Part shown: piece by piece, positions 44,007-52,657 of the stretch | Numbering within the stretch: the first letter of the stretch is position 1 | How the letters are laid out: each line of letters starts with the position of its first letter | DNA from: Accumulibacter sp. | GTDB lineage: Bacteria > Pseudomonadota > Gammaproteobacteria > Burkholderiales > Rhodocyclaceae | Reading direction: 5' to 3' | Length of the DNA: 64,000 nucleotides | NCBI GenBank assembly: GCA_024235695.1 | Contig: JACKLX010000002.1 | Span: forward strand, 186,001-250,000 | Position numbers and translations under genes: made by a program | The notes under the pieces: generated by a model | What the model was told of the DNA's origin: nothing | The model's database searches: none | The model's input: the letters and a program-made list of their open reading frames with translations, nothing else

Positions 44007-46313
44007 ATGCCCATCCTGCCCCCGCGTCTCGACGACCGCCGCTTCGACGACCTGCTCGAGGATCTCCTCGCCCGCATTCCCGCGCATACGCCGGAATGGA
44101 CCAATCCGCGCCTCGGCGACCCTGGCCGCACCCTGCTCGAACTGTTCGCCTGGCTCGGCGATGCGCTGCTCTATCGCGTCAACCTGATTCCCGAGCGCCA
44201 GCGGCTGGTGTTTCTCAAGCTGCTCGGTCAGGGTCTGCGGCCGGCGCGGCCGGCCGCCGGCATCGTCAGCCTGACCTTTGCCCAGCCTACCGAGCTGGCG
44301 GCGGTGACGCTCGCCGCCGGCGCCCGGATCAAGGCGCCGGTACCCTTCGAGACGCTGGCCGAGACGACGCTGCTGCCGGTCGCTGCCGAGGCCTGGTACA
44401 AGCAGCCGCTGGCCGACACCGACGCGGCGCGCATGGAAGCGGTGATTGCTGGTCTGCAGAAAGTGCATCGCATCGACGGCGCCGCCAAAGGCTATCTTGC
44501 TTCGCCGTTGTTCGAAGGCGGTCAGGCGGCCGGCGGCGACGGCGTCGATGTCTTTGCGACGAGCGTCGACCGGGCGCTGTGGCTGGCACTGATGGCGCCT
44601 GCCGCAGCCCGTCCCGAACAGCAGACGGTGGTCAACAGCGCGGCGCGTGCTGCCCTGGGTGGTGGTGACAGCGGCGCGACCGCGATGCTGTCGGTCGGCG
44701 TGGTGCCGGCGATCGCCGCACCGGCGCTGTTCGAGGAAGTGGGGCAGCGGGCCCGGGTGTCGGTGCTGTGGGAGGTGGTGAGTCAGGCTGCCGACGGGGT
44801 CAACGCCGACTATCTCACCGTCGAACCCGTGCCGGGCGACGCCAACGACACCACCGCGGGACTGACCAGGCCAGGCGTCCTGCGTCTGCCGATGCCCGAC
44901 GAATCGCTGATCTGGGCGCCGGCCAACGACGTTGGCGAAAACCCGCGCGCCGGTGTCGGCGACAATCCGCCGCGTCTCGACGACCCGGAAAAGGCCGCCC
45001 GCTTGATCGGCTGGCTGCGTTTGCGGCCCCAGCCGGGCAGCGGTGTGGCCAGTCTCAGGCTCGCCTGGGTGGGCGTCAACGCCGTCGCGGTCGATCAGCG
45101 CAACACCATCGAAGGTCGCGTGCTGGGGGTGTCCACCGGCGCCGCCGATCAGCTCTTTCAGTTGCCGGCGGGTTCGGTCGACGCCGATAGCCTGCGCATC
45201 GAGGTCGAGGAATCGGGCCGCGGCTATCAGCCCTGGGCACGGGTCGATGACCTCGCGGCGATCTCGGCCAACCCGGTGGTCGCTCGCGAGGCAGCGGTCT
45301 TCGAACTGGATGCCGAGGCCGGCAGCCTGCGTTTCGGCGACGGCGTGCGCGGCCGGGTGCCCGAGCGGCAGATGCGCATCCGCCTGGCCCACGGGCGCTT
45401 CGGCGGCGGCCGTGCCGGCAATCTGCCGGCGGCAAGCCTGAGTGAGGTTTCCTCGGCGCGGCTGGTCGGTGCGCCACGAAGCCTGCCGGCGATCAAGGTC
45501 GTGCAGCCGCTCGCCACCGAGGGTGGCGAGGATGCCGAAACCCTGGCGCTGGCCGAGCAACGGATTCCCTCGACGCTGCGCCACCGTGAGCGGGCAGTGA
45601 CCGCCGACGATTACCGTCGCCTCGCGCAAGAGGTGCCCGGGACCGACGTCGCGCGGGTCGAAGTGATGCCGCGCTTCAAGCCGCGCGAACGGCGCTTCGA
45701 CGTGCCCGGCGTGGTCAGCGTGATGGTCTTGCCGGCGCAGACTTTCGGCAAGGCGCCCAATCCGCGTCCCGACCGGCCCTTCATCGAACGCGTCCATGCC
45801 CATCTTTCGGTGCGCGCGCCGCTCGCCACCGAGCTCTACGTGATCGGCTGCGAATATCTGCCGCTGGGCGTTTCGGTGGGGGTGACGATTCGCGACGGCT
45901 TCGCTCGCGAGACGGTGCTGTTCGAGTTGCGCGAAGCGCTGCGCCGGCTGTTGTGGCCGCTGCCACCGCACGGCCCCGGTGGTTCCGGCTGGGCGCTCGG
46001 CCGCACCGTGCGCGAGCGCGAGCTGGAAGTGGAAGTCTCGCGGGTGGCCGGCGTGGCCGAGGTTGGCGGTGTCAACCTCTTCGCGCGGGCGGAGGTCGAC
46101 GGCAAGGGTGAATGGCGGCTGTTGACCCGCAACACGCCCGACGGCACGCAGTCGCTGCAACTCGCGGCCTGGCAGCTGCCCGAGCTGCTGTCGGTGGTGG
46201 CGGTGGATAATCCGGCTGGTAGCAGCGGTGCGCCGGGCGACCTGTCGGCGGTGGCCAACCCGTTTGCCGACGACACCGCGGTGGCGGTGCCGGTCGTCCC
46301 CGAGGTGTGCTGA
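44007..46313 (+). CDS. Baseplate J family protein (Pvc11-like, gp6 family)
   Basis: A 768-residue wedge protein. N-terminal residues 1-90 (PEWTNPRLGDPGRTLLELFA, LGDALLYRVNLIPERQRLVF) and the central block from about residue 510 (PSTLRHRERAVTADDYRRLA, VPGTDVARVEVMPRFKPRER) are the typical Baseplate_J sequences; the C-terminal part (LYVIGCEYLPLGVSVGVTIR, LFELREALRRLLWPL) completes it. Wedge proteins of this family link baseplate hub and tail fibres. The ATG at 44007 has GGAGG 7 bases upstream; its stop overlaps the next start (TGATG). Confidence 0.93.
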   Translation: MPILPPRLDDRRFDDLLEDLLARIPAHTPEWTNPRLGDPGRTLLELFAWLGDALLYRVNLIPERQRLVFLKLLGQGLRPARPAAGIVSLTFAQPTELAAVTLAAGARIKAPVPFETLAETTLLPVAAEAWYKQPLADTDAARMEAVIAGLQKVHRIDGAAKGYLASPLFEGGQAAGGDGVDVFATSVDRALWLALMAPAAARPEQQTVVNSAARAALGGGDSGATAMLSVGVVPAIAAPALFEEVGQRARVSVLWEVVSQAADGVNADYLTVEPVPGDANDTTAGLTRPGVLRLPMPDESLIWAPANDVGENPRAGVGDNPPRLDDPEKAARLIGWLRLRPQPGSGVASLRLAWVGVNAVAVDQRNTIEGRVLGVSTGAADQLFQLPAGSVDADSLRIEVEESGRGYQPWARVDDLAAISANPVVAREAAVFELDAEAGSLRFGDGVRGRVPERQMRIRLAHGRFGGGRAGNLPAASLSEVSSARLVGAPRSLPAIKVVQPLATEGGEDAETLALAEQRIPSTLRHRERAVTADDYRRLAQEVPGTDVARVEVMPRFKPRERRFDVPGVVSVMVLPAQTFGKAPNPRPDRPFIERVHAHLSVRAPLATELYVIGCEYLPLGVSVGVTIRDGFARETVLFELREALRRLLWPLPPHGPGGSGWALGRTVRERELEVEVSRVAGVAEVGGVNLFARAEVDGKGEWRLLTRNTPDGTQSLQLAAWQLPELLSVVAVDNPAGSSGAPGDLSAVANPFADDTAVAVPVVPEVC

Positions 46314-49006
46314 TGGACGCCAACGGTCTGCGCTTCTGGTTGCTTGCCGACGACCGCCACTGGCCGGGGCGCAGTCACGTCGATTATCGCGCCGGCTGCC
46401 GGGCGCTGCGGCTGGCCAGCGAGCGCACACTCGCCACGCCGCCGGCCGACGCCGCGGCGATTGCCGCGACCGCGCTGGAGCGGCTGCCGCGGTCGGTCGA
46501 CCGCCACGGCGCAAGCGCGCGCTGGGACGAGCTGGCGATGGCGATCGTCGCCAGCAGCCATCTGCCCGGGGCGGCGACCCTGCTGGCGCTCGCCGAGCGG
46601 CCGCAGGACTTTGCCGTTGGCTATGACGACGTGCTGTATGTGGCGCTGGCCGGTCGTCTGTTGCTGCACGACTTGCGCGGCCGCTGGCCCGATACCGTGC
46701 TGCCGACGCCGGGCTTCCAGGCATGGCGCATCGCCGTCGATCCGCTTGGCGGAAGCTGGCTGCTGGAGCGCGCCAGCGGGCGGCTGGGCCGGCTGAGCGG
46801 CTGCCTGCTGCCGGCCCGCCCGGGCGCCGATTACGCGCCGGGCACCTTCCGTCCCGATCCTGAAAACCCCACCCCGCCGACCCTCAGAATGCTCGACGGC
46901 GTCCGCTGGCCGGCTGGCGAACGGCCGCAGTCGCTGGCGCTCGCCGACGACGGCACGCTGGCCATGCTGTCATGGTTCGGTGACGGCGAGTGCCGCCTGC
47001 GGCTGTTCGACCGCCAGCTCGGCACGCTCGGGCCGGCGCAGACGCTGGCCGGCGCGGCGTTCGCCTATGCCATCGACTGGCTCGGCGACGGCCGTATTGC
47101 GGTCCGTCTGCCCGGCCGCCGTGACGTACCGGTGTGGCTGCCGCGGCGTTCAGCCGTTGCTGCGGTGACGCTGCCGCCGGCCGGCGATATCTACCCGCTG
47201 GCGGCCGATGCCGAGGAAGCGCCGTTCGCGCATCGGCTCGACGAGCCGCCGCGCTATCCGCTGGCCGGTGGTGGCGTAGAGCCGCTTTTCCGCCTGTCGC
47301 TGGCCAACCTCGCCCGCCGCGGCGAGGCAGCGAGTTTCAGCACGGCGGCGCTGCATCTCGTCGATAGCGGCGATCAACAGACGGTGTGGCACCGACTCTA
47401 CGCCGAAGCCCGGCTGCCGGCGGGCTGTGGGCTGGTGGTGTGGCTGGCGGCGACCGCCGAGCCGAGCGCCGCGGCGGTCGATGAGTGGCATGCCCATCTC
47501 TTTGGTGAGCTGCCGGATGACGGACTGCCCGCCGGTCCCGTCCCGCGCGCCGTGTGGGAGCGGCAGGCATCCGAGCTTCCTGGCCATTCCGGGCTCGGTG
47601 CTTGGGGCTCTCCGGAGGCCGGCCGCGCCGGTCTGTGGACGGCCATGATCCAGCGCGCCGGGCATCGGGTGCGGGCGCTCAGCGGCCGTTATCTGTGGGT
47701 GCGGGTGGCGTTCTTCGGCGATGGGCGCGAATCGCCCGAACTGGCCGCACTGCGCGCCTACGGCTCGCGCTTCTCCTATCGCGATCAATATCTGCCGCGC
47801 CTCTATCGCGAGAGCGAATTCGGTGCCGCGGCCGAAGCTCCCGGCAGCGCGGTGGCGTCGGTCGATGCACCGCTGCTGGCTGCCGATCTCGATGCCGCGT
47901 TGCTGCCGCCAGCGCTGGCCGCCACCCTGGCGCTGGGCGAGGCTGCTCGCGTCGAGGTGCTGACTGCCGGCCGTCTTTGGCAGCTGCGCGACGGCGCGAG
48001 CAACTGGACGCTGCGCCGCGAGGACCAGCAAATCGTCGCCTATCGCCCGCAGGCAACAGCCGCGGATTTCCTCGAACGTCTGCTCGGCAACGTCGAAGGC
48101 GTCCTGACGCCGCTCGAGGACCGGGTTGCCGCCGCCCATCTGGCGAGCGACCCGGCGGCGGCACCGGATGAGTCGCTCGACTGGCTCGGTGGCTGGCTGG
48201 GGGTTGCTTTCGACAGCGCTCTGCCGGCCGCCCGACGCCGCCAGTGGCTGCTTCGTTCGAGCGAACTTGCACGTTTTCACGGCACCCGCCGCGGTCTGCG
48301 GCTGGCGCTCGAGATCGCTACCGATGGCGCTGTCCGCGGCGGCGAGATCGTCGTCCTGGAAGGTTTCCGGATGCGGCGGCTGATGAGCACGCTGCTCGGC
48401 GTGAACCTCAACGTCGAGGACGACCCACTCCTGCCGGGTCTGCTGATCAGCGGCAACTCGGTGGTCGGCGACAGCCTGATCCTCGGCGACGCCGAACGCG
48501 TCGAACTGCTGGCGCTGTTTCGCGACGAGCTGATCTCGGGCGTCGAGCGCGATGCCGTGCTGGCTTTCTACGACCAGCTCGCCTTCCGCGCCATGGTGCT
48601 GGTGCACCAGGCGGTCGAAGCGCCCGACCTGGGCCTGATCCGCCGCATCGTCGAGCTCGAATCGCCGGCCCACGTCGAGGTGCAGGTGGCGACCGCCAGC
48701 TGGCCGCTGCTGGTCGGCATCGCCAGCCTGGTCGGTGTCGACACCTGGCTCGGCCCGCCGCGCGAGCGCCGTCCGGCTCGCGCGGACGTCAGCAGCCTCG
48801 GCAACGGCGATTACGTGCTCGGCGTCGGAAGCCTCGACCCGCGCTTGTCGGCGGCCGCCGCGTCGCTACCGGTGGCGCCACCGGTGGCCGATGCCGGCGC
48901 CGACCTGACCGTTGCGCACGGTCGCAGTTTCGTGCTCGATGGCAGCGGCTCGACCGCCGCTCCCGGCGGGCGACTGATCGAGTATCGCTGGCGCCTCAGC
49001 GAGTAG
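46313..49006 (+). CDS. Baseplate-associated tail protein I-like (Pvc12 position) ending in half a PKD domain
   Basis: An 897-residue protein. The N-terminal half (to about residue 400) is beta-propeller-like, with repeated short blades (GYDDVLYVALAGRLLLHDLR, LALADDGTLAMLSWFGDGEC, YAIDWLGDGRIAVRLPGRRD). The middle matches phage tail protein I/P2 gpI relatives: FSYRDQYLPRLYRESEF, FLERLLGNVEGVLTPLEDRV, LDWLGGWLGVAFDSALP, FHGTRRGLRLALEIATDG. The C-terminus (PVADAGADLTVAHGRSFVLD, then GSGSTAAPGGRLIEYRWRLSE) is the first half of a PKD domain that ends abruptly at the stop; the next gene begins with the second half. It probably joins the baseplate wedge to peripheral fibres. Confidence 0.85.
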   Translation: MDANGLRFWLLADDRHWPGRSHVDYRAGCRALRLASERTLATPPADAAAIAATALERLPRSVDRHGASARWDELAMAIVASSHLPGAATLLALAERPQDFAVGYDDVLYVALAGRLLLHDLRGRWPDTVLPTPGFQAWRIAVDPLGGSWLLERASGRLGRLSGCLLPARPGADYAPGTFRPDPENPTPPTLRMLDGVRWPAGERPQSLALADDGTLAMLSWFGDGECRLRLFDRQLGTLGPAQTLAGAAFAYAIDWLGDGRIAVRLPGRRDVPVWLPRRSAVAAVTLPPAGDIYPLAADAEEAPFAHRLDEPPRYPLAGGGVEPLFRLSLANLARRGEAASFSTAALHLVDSGDQQTVWHRLYAEARLPAGCGLVVWLAATAEPSAAAVDEWHAHLFGELPDDGLPAGPVPRAVWERQASELPGHSGLGAWGSPEAGRAGLWTAMIQRAGHRVRALSGRYLWVRVAFFGDGRESPELAALRAYGSRFSYRDQYLPRLYRESEFGAAAEAPGSAVASVDAPLLAADLDAALLPPALAATLALGEAARVEVLTAGRLWQLRDGASNWTLRREDQQIVAYRPQATAADFLERLLGNVEGVLTPLEDRVAAAHLASDPAAAPDESLDWLGGWLGVAFDSALPAARRRQWLLRSSELARFHGTRRGLRLALEIATDGAVRGGEIVVLEGFRMRRLMSTLLGVNLNVEDDPLLPGLLISGNSVVGDSLILGDAERVELLALFRDELISGVERDAVLAFYDQLAFRAMVLVHQAVEAPDLGLIRRIVELESPAHVEVQVATASWPLLVGIASLVGVDTWLGPPRERRPARADVSSLGNGDYVLGVGSLDPRLSAAAASLPVAPPVADAGADLTVAHGRSFVLDGSGSTAAPGGRLIEYRWRLSE

Positions 49007-49049
49007 GCGTCAGCGTCCCGGCAACTCAACCCGACCCAAGGAGCCCAGC

Positions 49050-49361
49050 ATGGCCCAGTTCATCATCAACCAGGAAGTCAAGACCGACACGCCAACCGTC
49101 GAGGTCACGCTGTCCGCCACCAACGCCTTGCCGCTCGGGCGCCACACCTTCCGTCTGGTGGTCGTTGACGATTCCGGCAACGCGTCGATTCCCGACGAGG
49201 TGGTGGTCATCGTCGCCGATACGTCGGCTCCCACGGCGGTGCTCAGCGCACCGCGCAGTGTTGCCTTCTCGACCAGTTTCAACCTCGACGGCAGCAGGTC
49301 CTTCGACGCTGGCGGCGGTCGTGTGACGACCTATCTGTGGACCTACATGGGCCAGCCATGA
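49050..49361 (+). CDS. Small eCIS protein with circularly split PKD halves
   Basis: A 103-residue protein. Residues 1-58 read as the second half of a PKD/Ig-like domain (LPLGRHTFRLVVVDDSGNAS, IPDEVVVIVAD); residues 60-103 read as the first half of another one (SAPTAVLSAPRSVAFSTSFN, LDGSRSFDAGGGRVTTYLW). A strong own ribosome site (AAGGAG, 7 bases from the ATG) shows it is a real separate gene, out of frame with its predecessor. It could complete the PKD half at the C-terminus of the 897-residue protein and offer a new half to the following small protein. Confidence 0.75.
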   Translation: MAQFIINQEVKTDTPTVEVTLSATNALPLGRHTFRLVVVDDSGNASIPDEVVVIVADTSAPTAVLSAPRSVAFSTSFNLDGSRSFDAGGGRVTTYLWTYMGQP

Positions 49362-49383
49362 GCAGCCAGGGAGAGCCGCTGCC

Positions 49384-49668
49384 ATGACCACCTTCGTCAG
49401 GGGCCGTACCGTCAAGACCGCCGAAGCGCTGGTCGTGGTCGACGCCGGTCTGGCGGTCGGCACCCACCGCTTTCAGCTGGTGGTGGTGACCGGCGACGGG
49501 CGTCAGAGTGCGCCCGACGTGGTGGACGTGGTGGTCATCCGGCGACAGCAGATTTCGCTGCTGAGGCCGACCGTCACCGCTGTCATTACCCCGCGTGCAC
49601 CCGACACCCCCCACCCACGACGCAAGACGCCGGCGCGCAAACGCGCAAAACCCAGGAGCGAAACATGA
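49384..49668 (+). CDS. Small eCIS protein, PKD second half plus basic tail
   Basis: A 94-residue protein. Residues 1-52 (AEALVVVDAGLAVGTHRFQL, VVVTGDGRQSAPDVVDVVVI) parallel the N-terminal half of the preceding small protein; residues 60-94 are a basic, proline-rich tail (PRRKTPARKRAKPRSET), probably disordered. GGGAG lies upstream of the ATG. Its last codons overlap the start of the next gene (ATGA). It looks like the end piece of the split PKD chain. Confidence 0.7.
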   Translation: MTTFVRGRTVKTAEALVVVDAGLAVGTHRFQLVVVTGDGRQSAPDVVDVVVIRRQQISLLRPTVTAVITPRAPDTPHPRRKTPARKRAKPRSET

Positions 49669-50642
49669 ACAGCCCCCTTCGCCCGCCTTCCGACGACCCG
49701 CTCTACGCCTTGCCCGACCCGGCACGCCCGCACTACGCGACAGGCATGCTGCTCGATGCCGGCGACTTCGCCGACGAACAGACCTATCACCGCAGCCGGC
49801 TTGCCCGCGCGCTGGCCCTGCTCAGCGGCGCCGGCGGGCGGCGCTTGCCGGCCGGGCTGGATGCCGATGGTGCCGGTGCGGCGGGCCTCTTTGCTGGCGG
49901 TACGCTGGCCGGCCTGCGGGTTCGCCAGGTGCCGGCGGCGGGCGAGGCGGTGGAGGAAGTGCGCATCGCCCCCGGTATCGCGGTCGACCGGCTCGGTCGC
50001 CTGGTCGAGCTGCCGCGGGCGGCATGTCTGCGCGTCGAGCGCTGGTTCGACGGCGAACTGGCGCGCGACGGCGGTGACGCCCTGCGCCTCGCCGCACTCG
50101 ACAACCCGGAACGCTTCGCCAGCGCCCGGCTGATTGCCGACGGCCCGGCGTTACCTGCGCGGGCGGTGATCGCGGACGTTTTCGTGCGTTTCGTGACCTG
50201 TCGTCAGGCGCTTACGCCGGCTTTCGCCAGTGGCCCTTTCGACGCACTCGACGCGGTTCAGACGGCGCGTCTGCGCGACGCTTTCGAAGTGCATCTGGTG
50301 CTGCGCGGTGACGGCCTCGACGACGCCTTCAATGGGTTGCCGCAGCAGGACCGCGACCTCTCGGCGCTCGATCCCGCGGCCCGCCGCCAGGCGCTGCACG
50401 ACGCGGTGCTCGACGGCTGGCCCGATCTCGCCGGCAACAGCGGCGCGGCGGGCGAACTGCCGGCGCCGCCGGGGCATCCGCCAGGCCTCGACCCGACGGC
50501 GGTGTTCCTGGCCCGCCTCTTCGTTCCGGTCGCCGCCGGCAACCCGCCGGCGCGCAGCGGCGATGCGATCGTCGACAACCACGGCCGCCGGGTCTTGCCG
50601 CCGCTCGGCATGCTCGCCGGCGCACTGGGGCTGGGCGAATGA
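49665..50642 (+). CDS. eCIS peripheral baseplate/fibre protein, shared N-terminal module
   Basis: A 325-residue protein without a named family. Near residues 20-45 it reads ARPHYATGMLLDAGDFADEQ followed by TYHRSRLARALALL, then GTLAGLRVRQVPAAGEAVEE and RIAPGIAVDRLGRLVELPRA. The same layout (Y-x-x-G-x-x-L-x-A-x-D-x-x-x-x-Q-x-Y, then GL-V, then G-x-x-V-x-x-x-G-x-L-V-x-L) recurs in the 650-residue protein that follows, so the two share a module. The rest has no recognisable domain. It starts with the ATG at 49665 overlapping the previous stop. Confidence 0.7.
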   Translation: MNSPLRPPSDDPLYALPDPARPHYATGMLLDAGDFADEQTYHRSRLARALALLSGAGGRRLPAGLDADGAGAAGLFAGGTLAGLRVRQVPAAGEAVEEVRIAPGIAVDRLGRLVELPRAACLRVERWFDGELARDGGDALRLAALDNPERFASARLIADGPALPARAVIADVFVRFVTCRQALTPAFASGPFDALDAVQTARLRDAFEVHLVLRGDGLDDAFNGLPQQDRDLSALDPAARRQALHDAVLDGWPDLAGNSGAAGELPAPPGHPPGLDPTAVFLARLFVPVAAGNPPARSGDAIVDNHGRRVLPPLGMLAGALGLGE

Positions 50643-50688
50643 ACAGCAAGATCAATGGCGCGCAATGCGTTGCCCTGGAGGAACAAGC

Positions 50689-52641
50689 ATGAACCTGATC
50701 ACTGGCCAAAGCCGCGAAACCATAGGCGCGGACGAATTGGCGCTGCTCAAGGGCAGCGGCGTGCTGATCGAAGATCCGCGCCGCGAACGTCCCCGCTACT
50801 TCGACGGCCGCTTCCTGGCGGCGCGCGACCTGATCCGCGACCAGCAGTACATCCTCACCCGCGAGGCCGATCTCGGCCAGGCCGCTGGCAGCGGCGTCGC
50901 GAGCGGCCTCGATGTCGAGCGCGGCAGCGCCGGCGACCGGGTGAATGTCGCTGCCGGCCACGGCGTGACTGCCGCCGGCGAACTGGTGTTGCTGCCGCGG
51001 GCGATCGAACTGCGGCTCGCCGACATCCCGCGTGCCGAGCAACTGTCGGCGCGCTTCGGGCTCGGCAGGGTGCCTCACCCGCCGCTGCGCAATCGCAGCG
51101 GCCTGTTCGTGCTGGCGCTGCGCCCGGTCGAATACACCGACAACCCGATCGGCGCCTACCCGACCTCGATCACCGGCCAGCGCACCGTCGAGGACGGCGA
51201 CGTCGTCGAAGCGACGGCGATCGTGCTGGTGCCGTGGCAGGATGACGGCGCCGCCGATGCGCTCGCTGCCCGGCGCGGCCGAGCGGCGGCGGCGATCTTC
51301 GCCGGCGACGGCGTCCGCGGGCTGTCGGCAAATGTCCTGCCGCTGGCCATGTTGGCACTGTCCAACAACGTCGTGGTGTGGATCGACGAGGCCATGGTTC
51401 GCCGCGAACTGGGCGCCGATCGTGCCGACCTGCCGGGTCTCGGACATGCGCCGCGCGCGCTGCGCCTGGCGCACCTGATCCAGCACCAGGTGCATCTTGC
51501 CGATATCCTGCTGGCGAGTGGCGGCCGCGGCTTCGCGGCGCACGAGCACTTCCCGCTGTTGCCGTCGGCCGGGCCGGTGCCGGCCGGCATGATCGACAGC
51601 AGCGATTTCACCCAGCGCTATTTTCCGCCCGAAATGGCGGTCGATTTCTCGATCATCCCGGAGGACGAACTGCCGGCGCTGGTCGAGGAGGCGCTGTCGC
51701 TGCCGCCGATCGACCTCGAGGCGCCCTCGGCGGCACTGGAATCGACGGCGCTGCTGTTGCTGGCGCCGATCCCTCGCCACGAATGGCGCGCCGTGAGCGG
51801 CCGCCTGAGCAGCCGCAGCCGCACCCTGCGTCCGGCGGCGATCAATCTGGTGGCGACCCGCAAACCGCTGGAAATCCTGCAGCAATTGCGCATTCCGCGT
51901 TTGCCGCAGGCGTCCGAGCCGAGCGACCCGGCGCAGGCCGAATGGGTCCGGCTGGCGGCGCTGCCAAACCTGTGGTTCGTGCGCCGGCGCAATCTCGCCT
52001 ATCGCGACGATCTGGCCGGTGAGGCGATCCGGGTTGCCGGTCACGACACGTTCGACACGGATGCACCGCGGCTCGCCGCGCTCGGTCTCGATGGCGCCGC
52101 CAACCGCGTCCTCGGCCGCGCGACGCCGCGTGCGGCGCTGGAAGTACGGAGCCTGCTTTCGAGCCCGCGCTTCGCCGAGTCGCCCAGCCTGACCGCCGCC
52201 GCGCTGGGCGAACTCGGTCGGGCCGAAACGCTCGATCAGGCGGCGGTACTGCGGGTCGCCGCGGACCTCTCGGCCCCGGGTGTCGGCGAGGGCCTGGCTC
52301 GCCTCGAGCGTTCCCGGCCGGAGACCGTGCCGAGCAAGGCGGCGCTCAAGGCGATCGCCGACGGCAGCGACTGGCGTGCTACCGACGTCGCTGCGACGGC
52401 TGCGAGAACGTCGCAACTGTCCGGCATGGCGCGGACGGCGTTGCGGCCGCAGCCGATCAGGCCGGCCGAGCCGGCCCAGCCGGCGCCGGCAGCACGCGCA
52501 ACGGCTCGCCAGCGCGACGCCGAGACGACAACAGCCGCCGGCGAAAGGGCCGCCACCACGCCATCGGGCAAGCGCCGCAAGCCGGTTCCTGCCGCCGATG
52601 CCGGTGCGCCCACCGGCAAGCCCCGGGGTAGCCGCAAATGA
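50689..52641 (+). CDS. eCIS protein related to the preceding one, extended C-terminally
   Basis: A 650-residue protein. The N-terminal module reads RPRYFDGRFLAARDLIRDQQ, YILTREADLGQAAGSGVASG, LDVERGSAGDRVNVAAGHGV, then TAAGELVLLPRAIELRL. Such modules with YFDGRFL and GLDV are common in phage-tail and eCIS peripheral proteins. The C-terminal half is helical, with FVRRRNLAYRDD near residue 430, and ends in an Ala/Arg/Thr-rich low-complexity tail. The ATG at 50689 has GGAGGAAC 8 bases upstream; earlier in-frame starts lie inside the preceding gene and are rejected. Confidence 0.75.
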   Translation: MNLITGQSRETIGADELALLKGSGVLIEDPRRERPRYFDGRFLAARDLIRDQQYILTREADLGQAAGSGVASGLDVERGSAGDRVNVAAGHGVTAAGELVLLPRAIELRLADIPRAEQLSARFGLGRVPHPPLRNRSGLFVLALRPVEYTDNPIGAYPTSITGQRTVEDGDVVEATAIVLVPWQDDGAADALAARRGRAAAAIFAGDGVRGLSANVLPLAMLALSNNVVVWIDEAMVRRELGADRADLPGLGHAPRALRLAHLIQHQVHLADILLASGGRGFAAHEHFPLLPSAGPVPAGMIDSSDFTQRYFPPEMAVDFSIIPEDELPALVEEALSLPPIDLEAPSAALESTALLLLAPIPRHEWRAVSGRLSSRSRTLRPAAINLVATRKPLEILQQLRIPRLPQASEPSDPAQAEWVRLAALPNLWFVRRRNLAYRDDLAGEAIRVAGHDTFDTDAPRLAALGLDGAANRVLGRATPRAALEVRSLLSSPRFAESPSLTAAALGELGRAETLDQAAVLRVAADLSAPGVGEGLARLERSRPETVPSKAALKAIADGSDWRATDVAATAARTSQLSGMARTALRPQPIRPAEPAQPAPAARATARQRDAETTTAAGERAATTPSGKRRKPVPAADAGAPTGKPRGSRK

Positions 52642-52657
52642 CTGAAGGAGGTGGATC

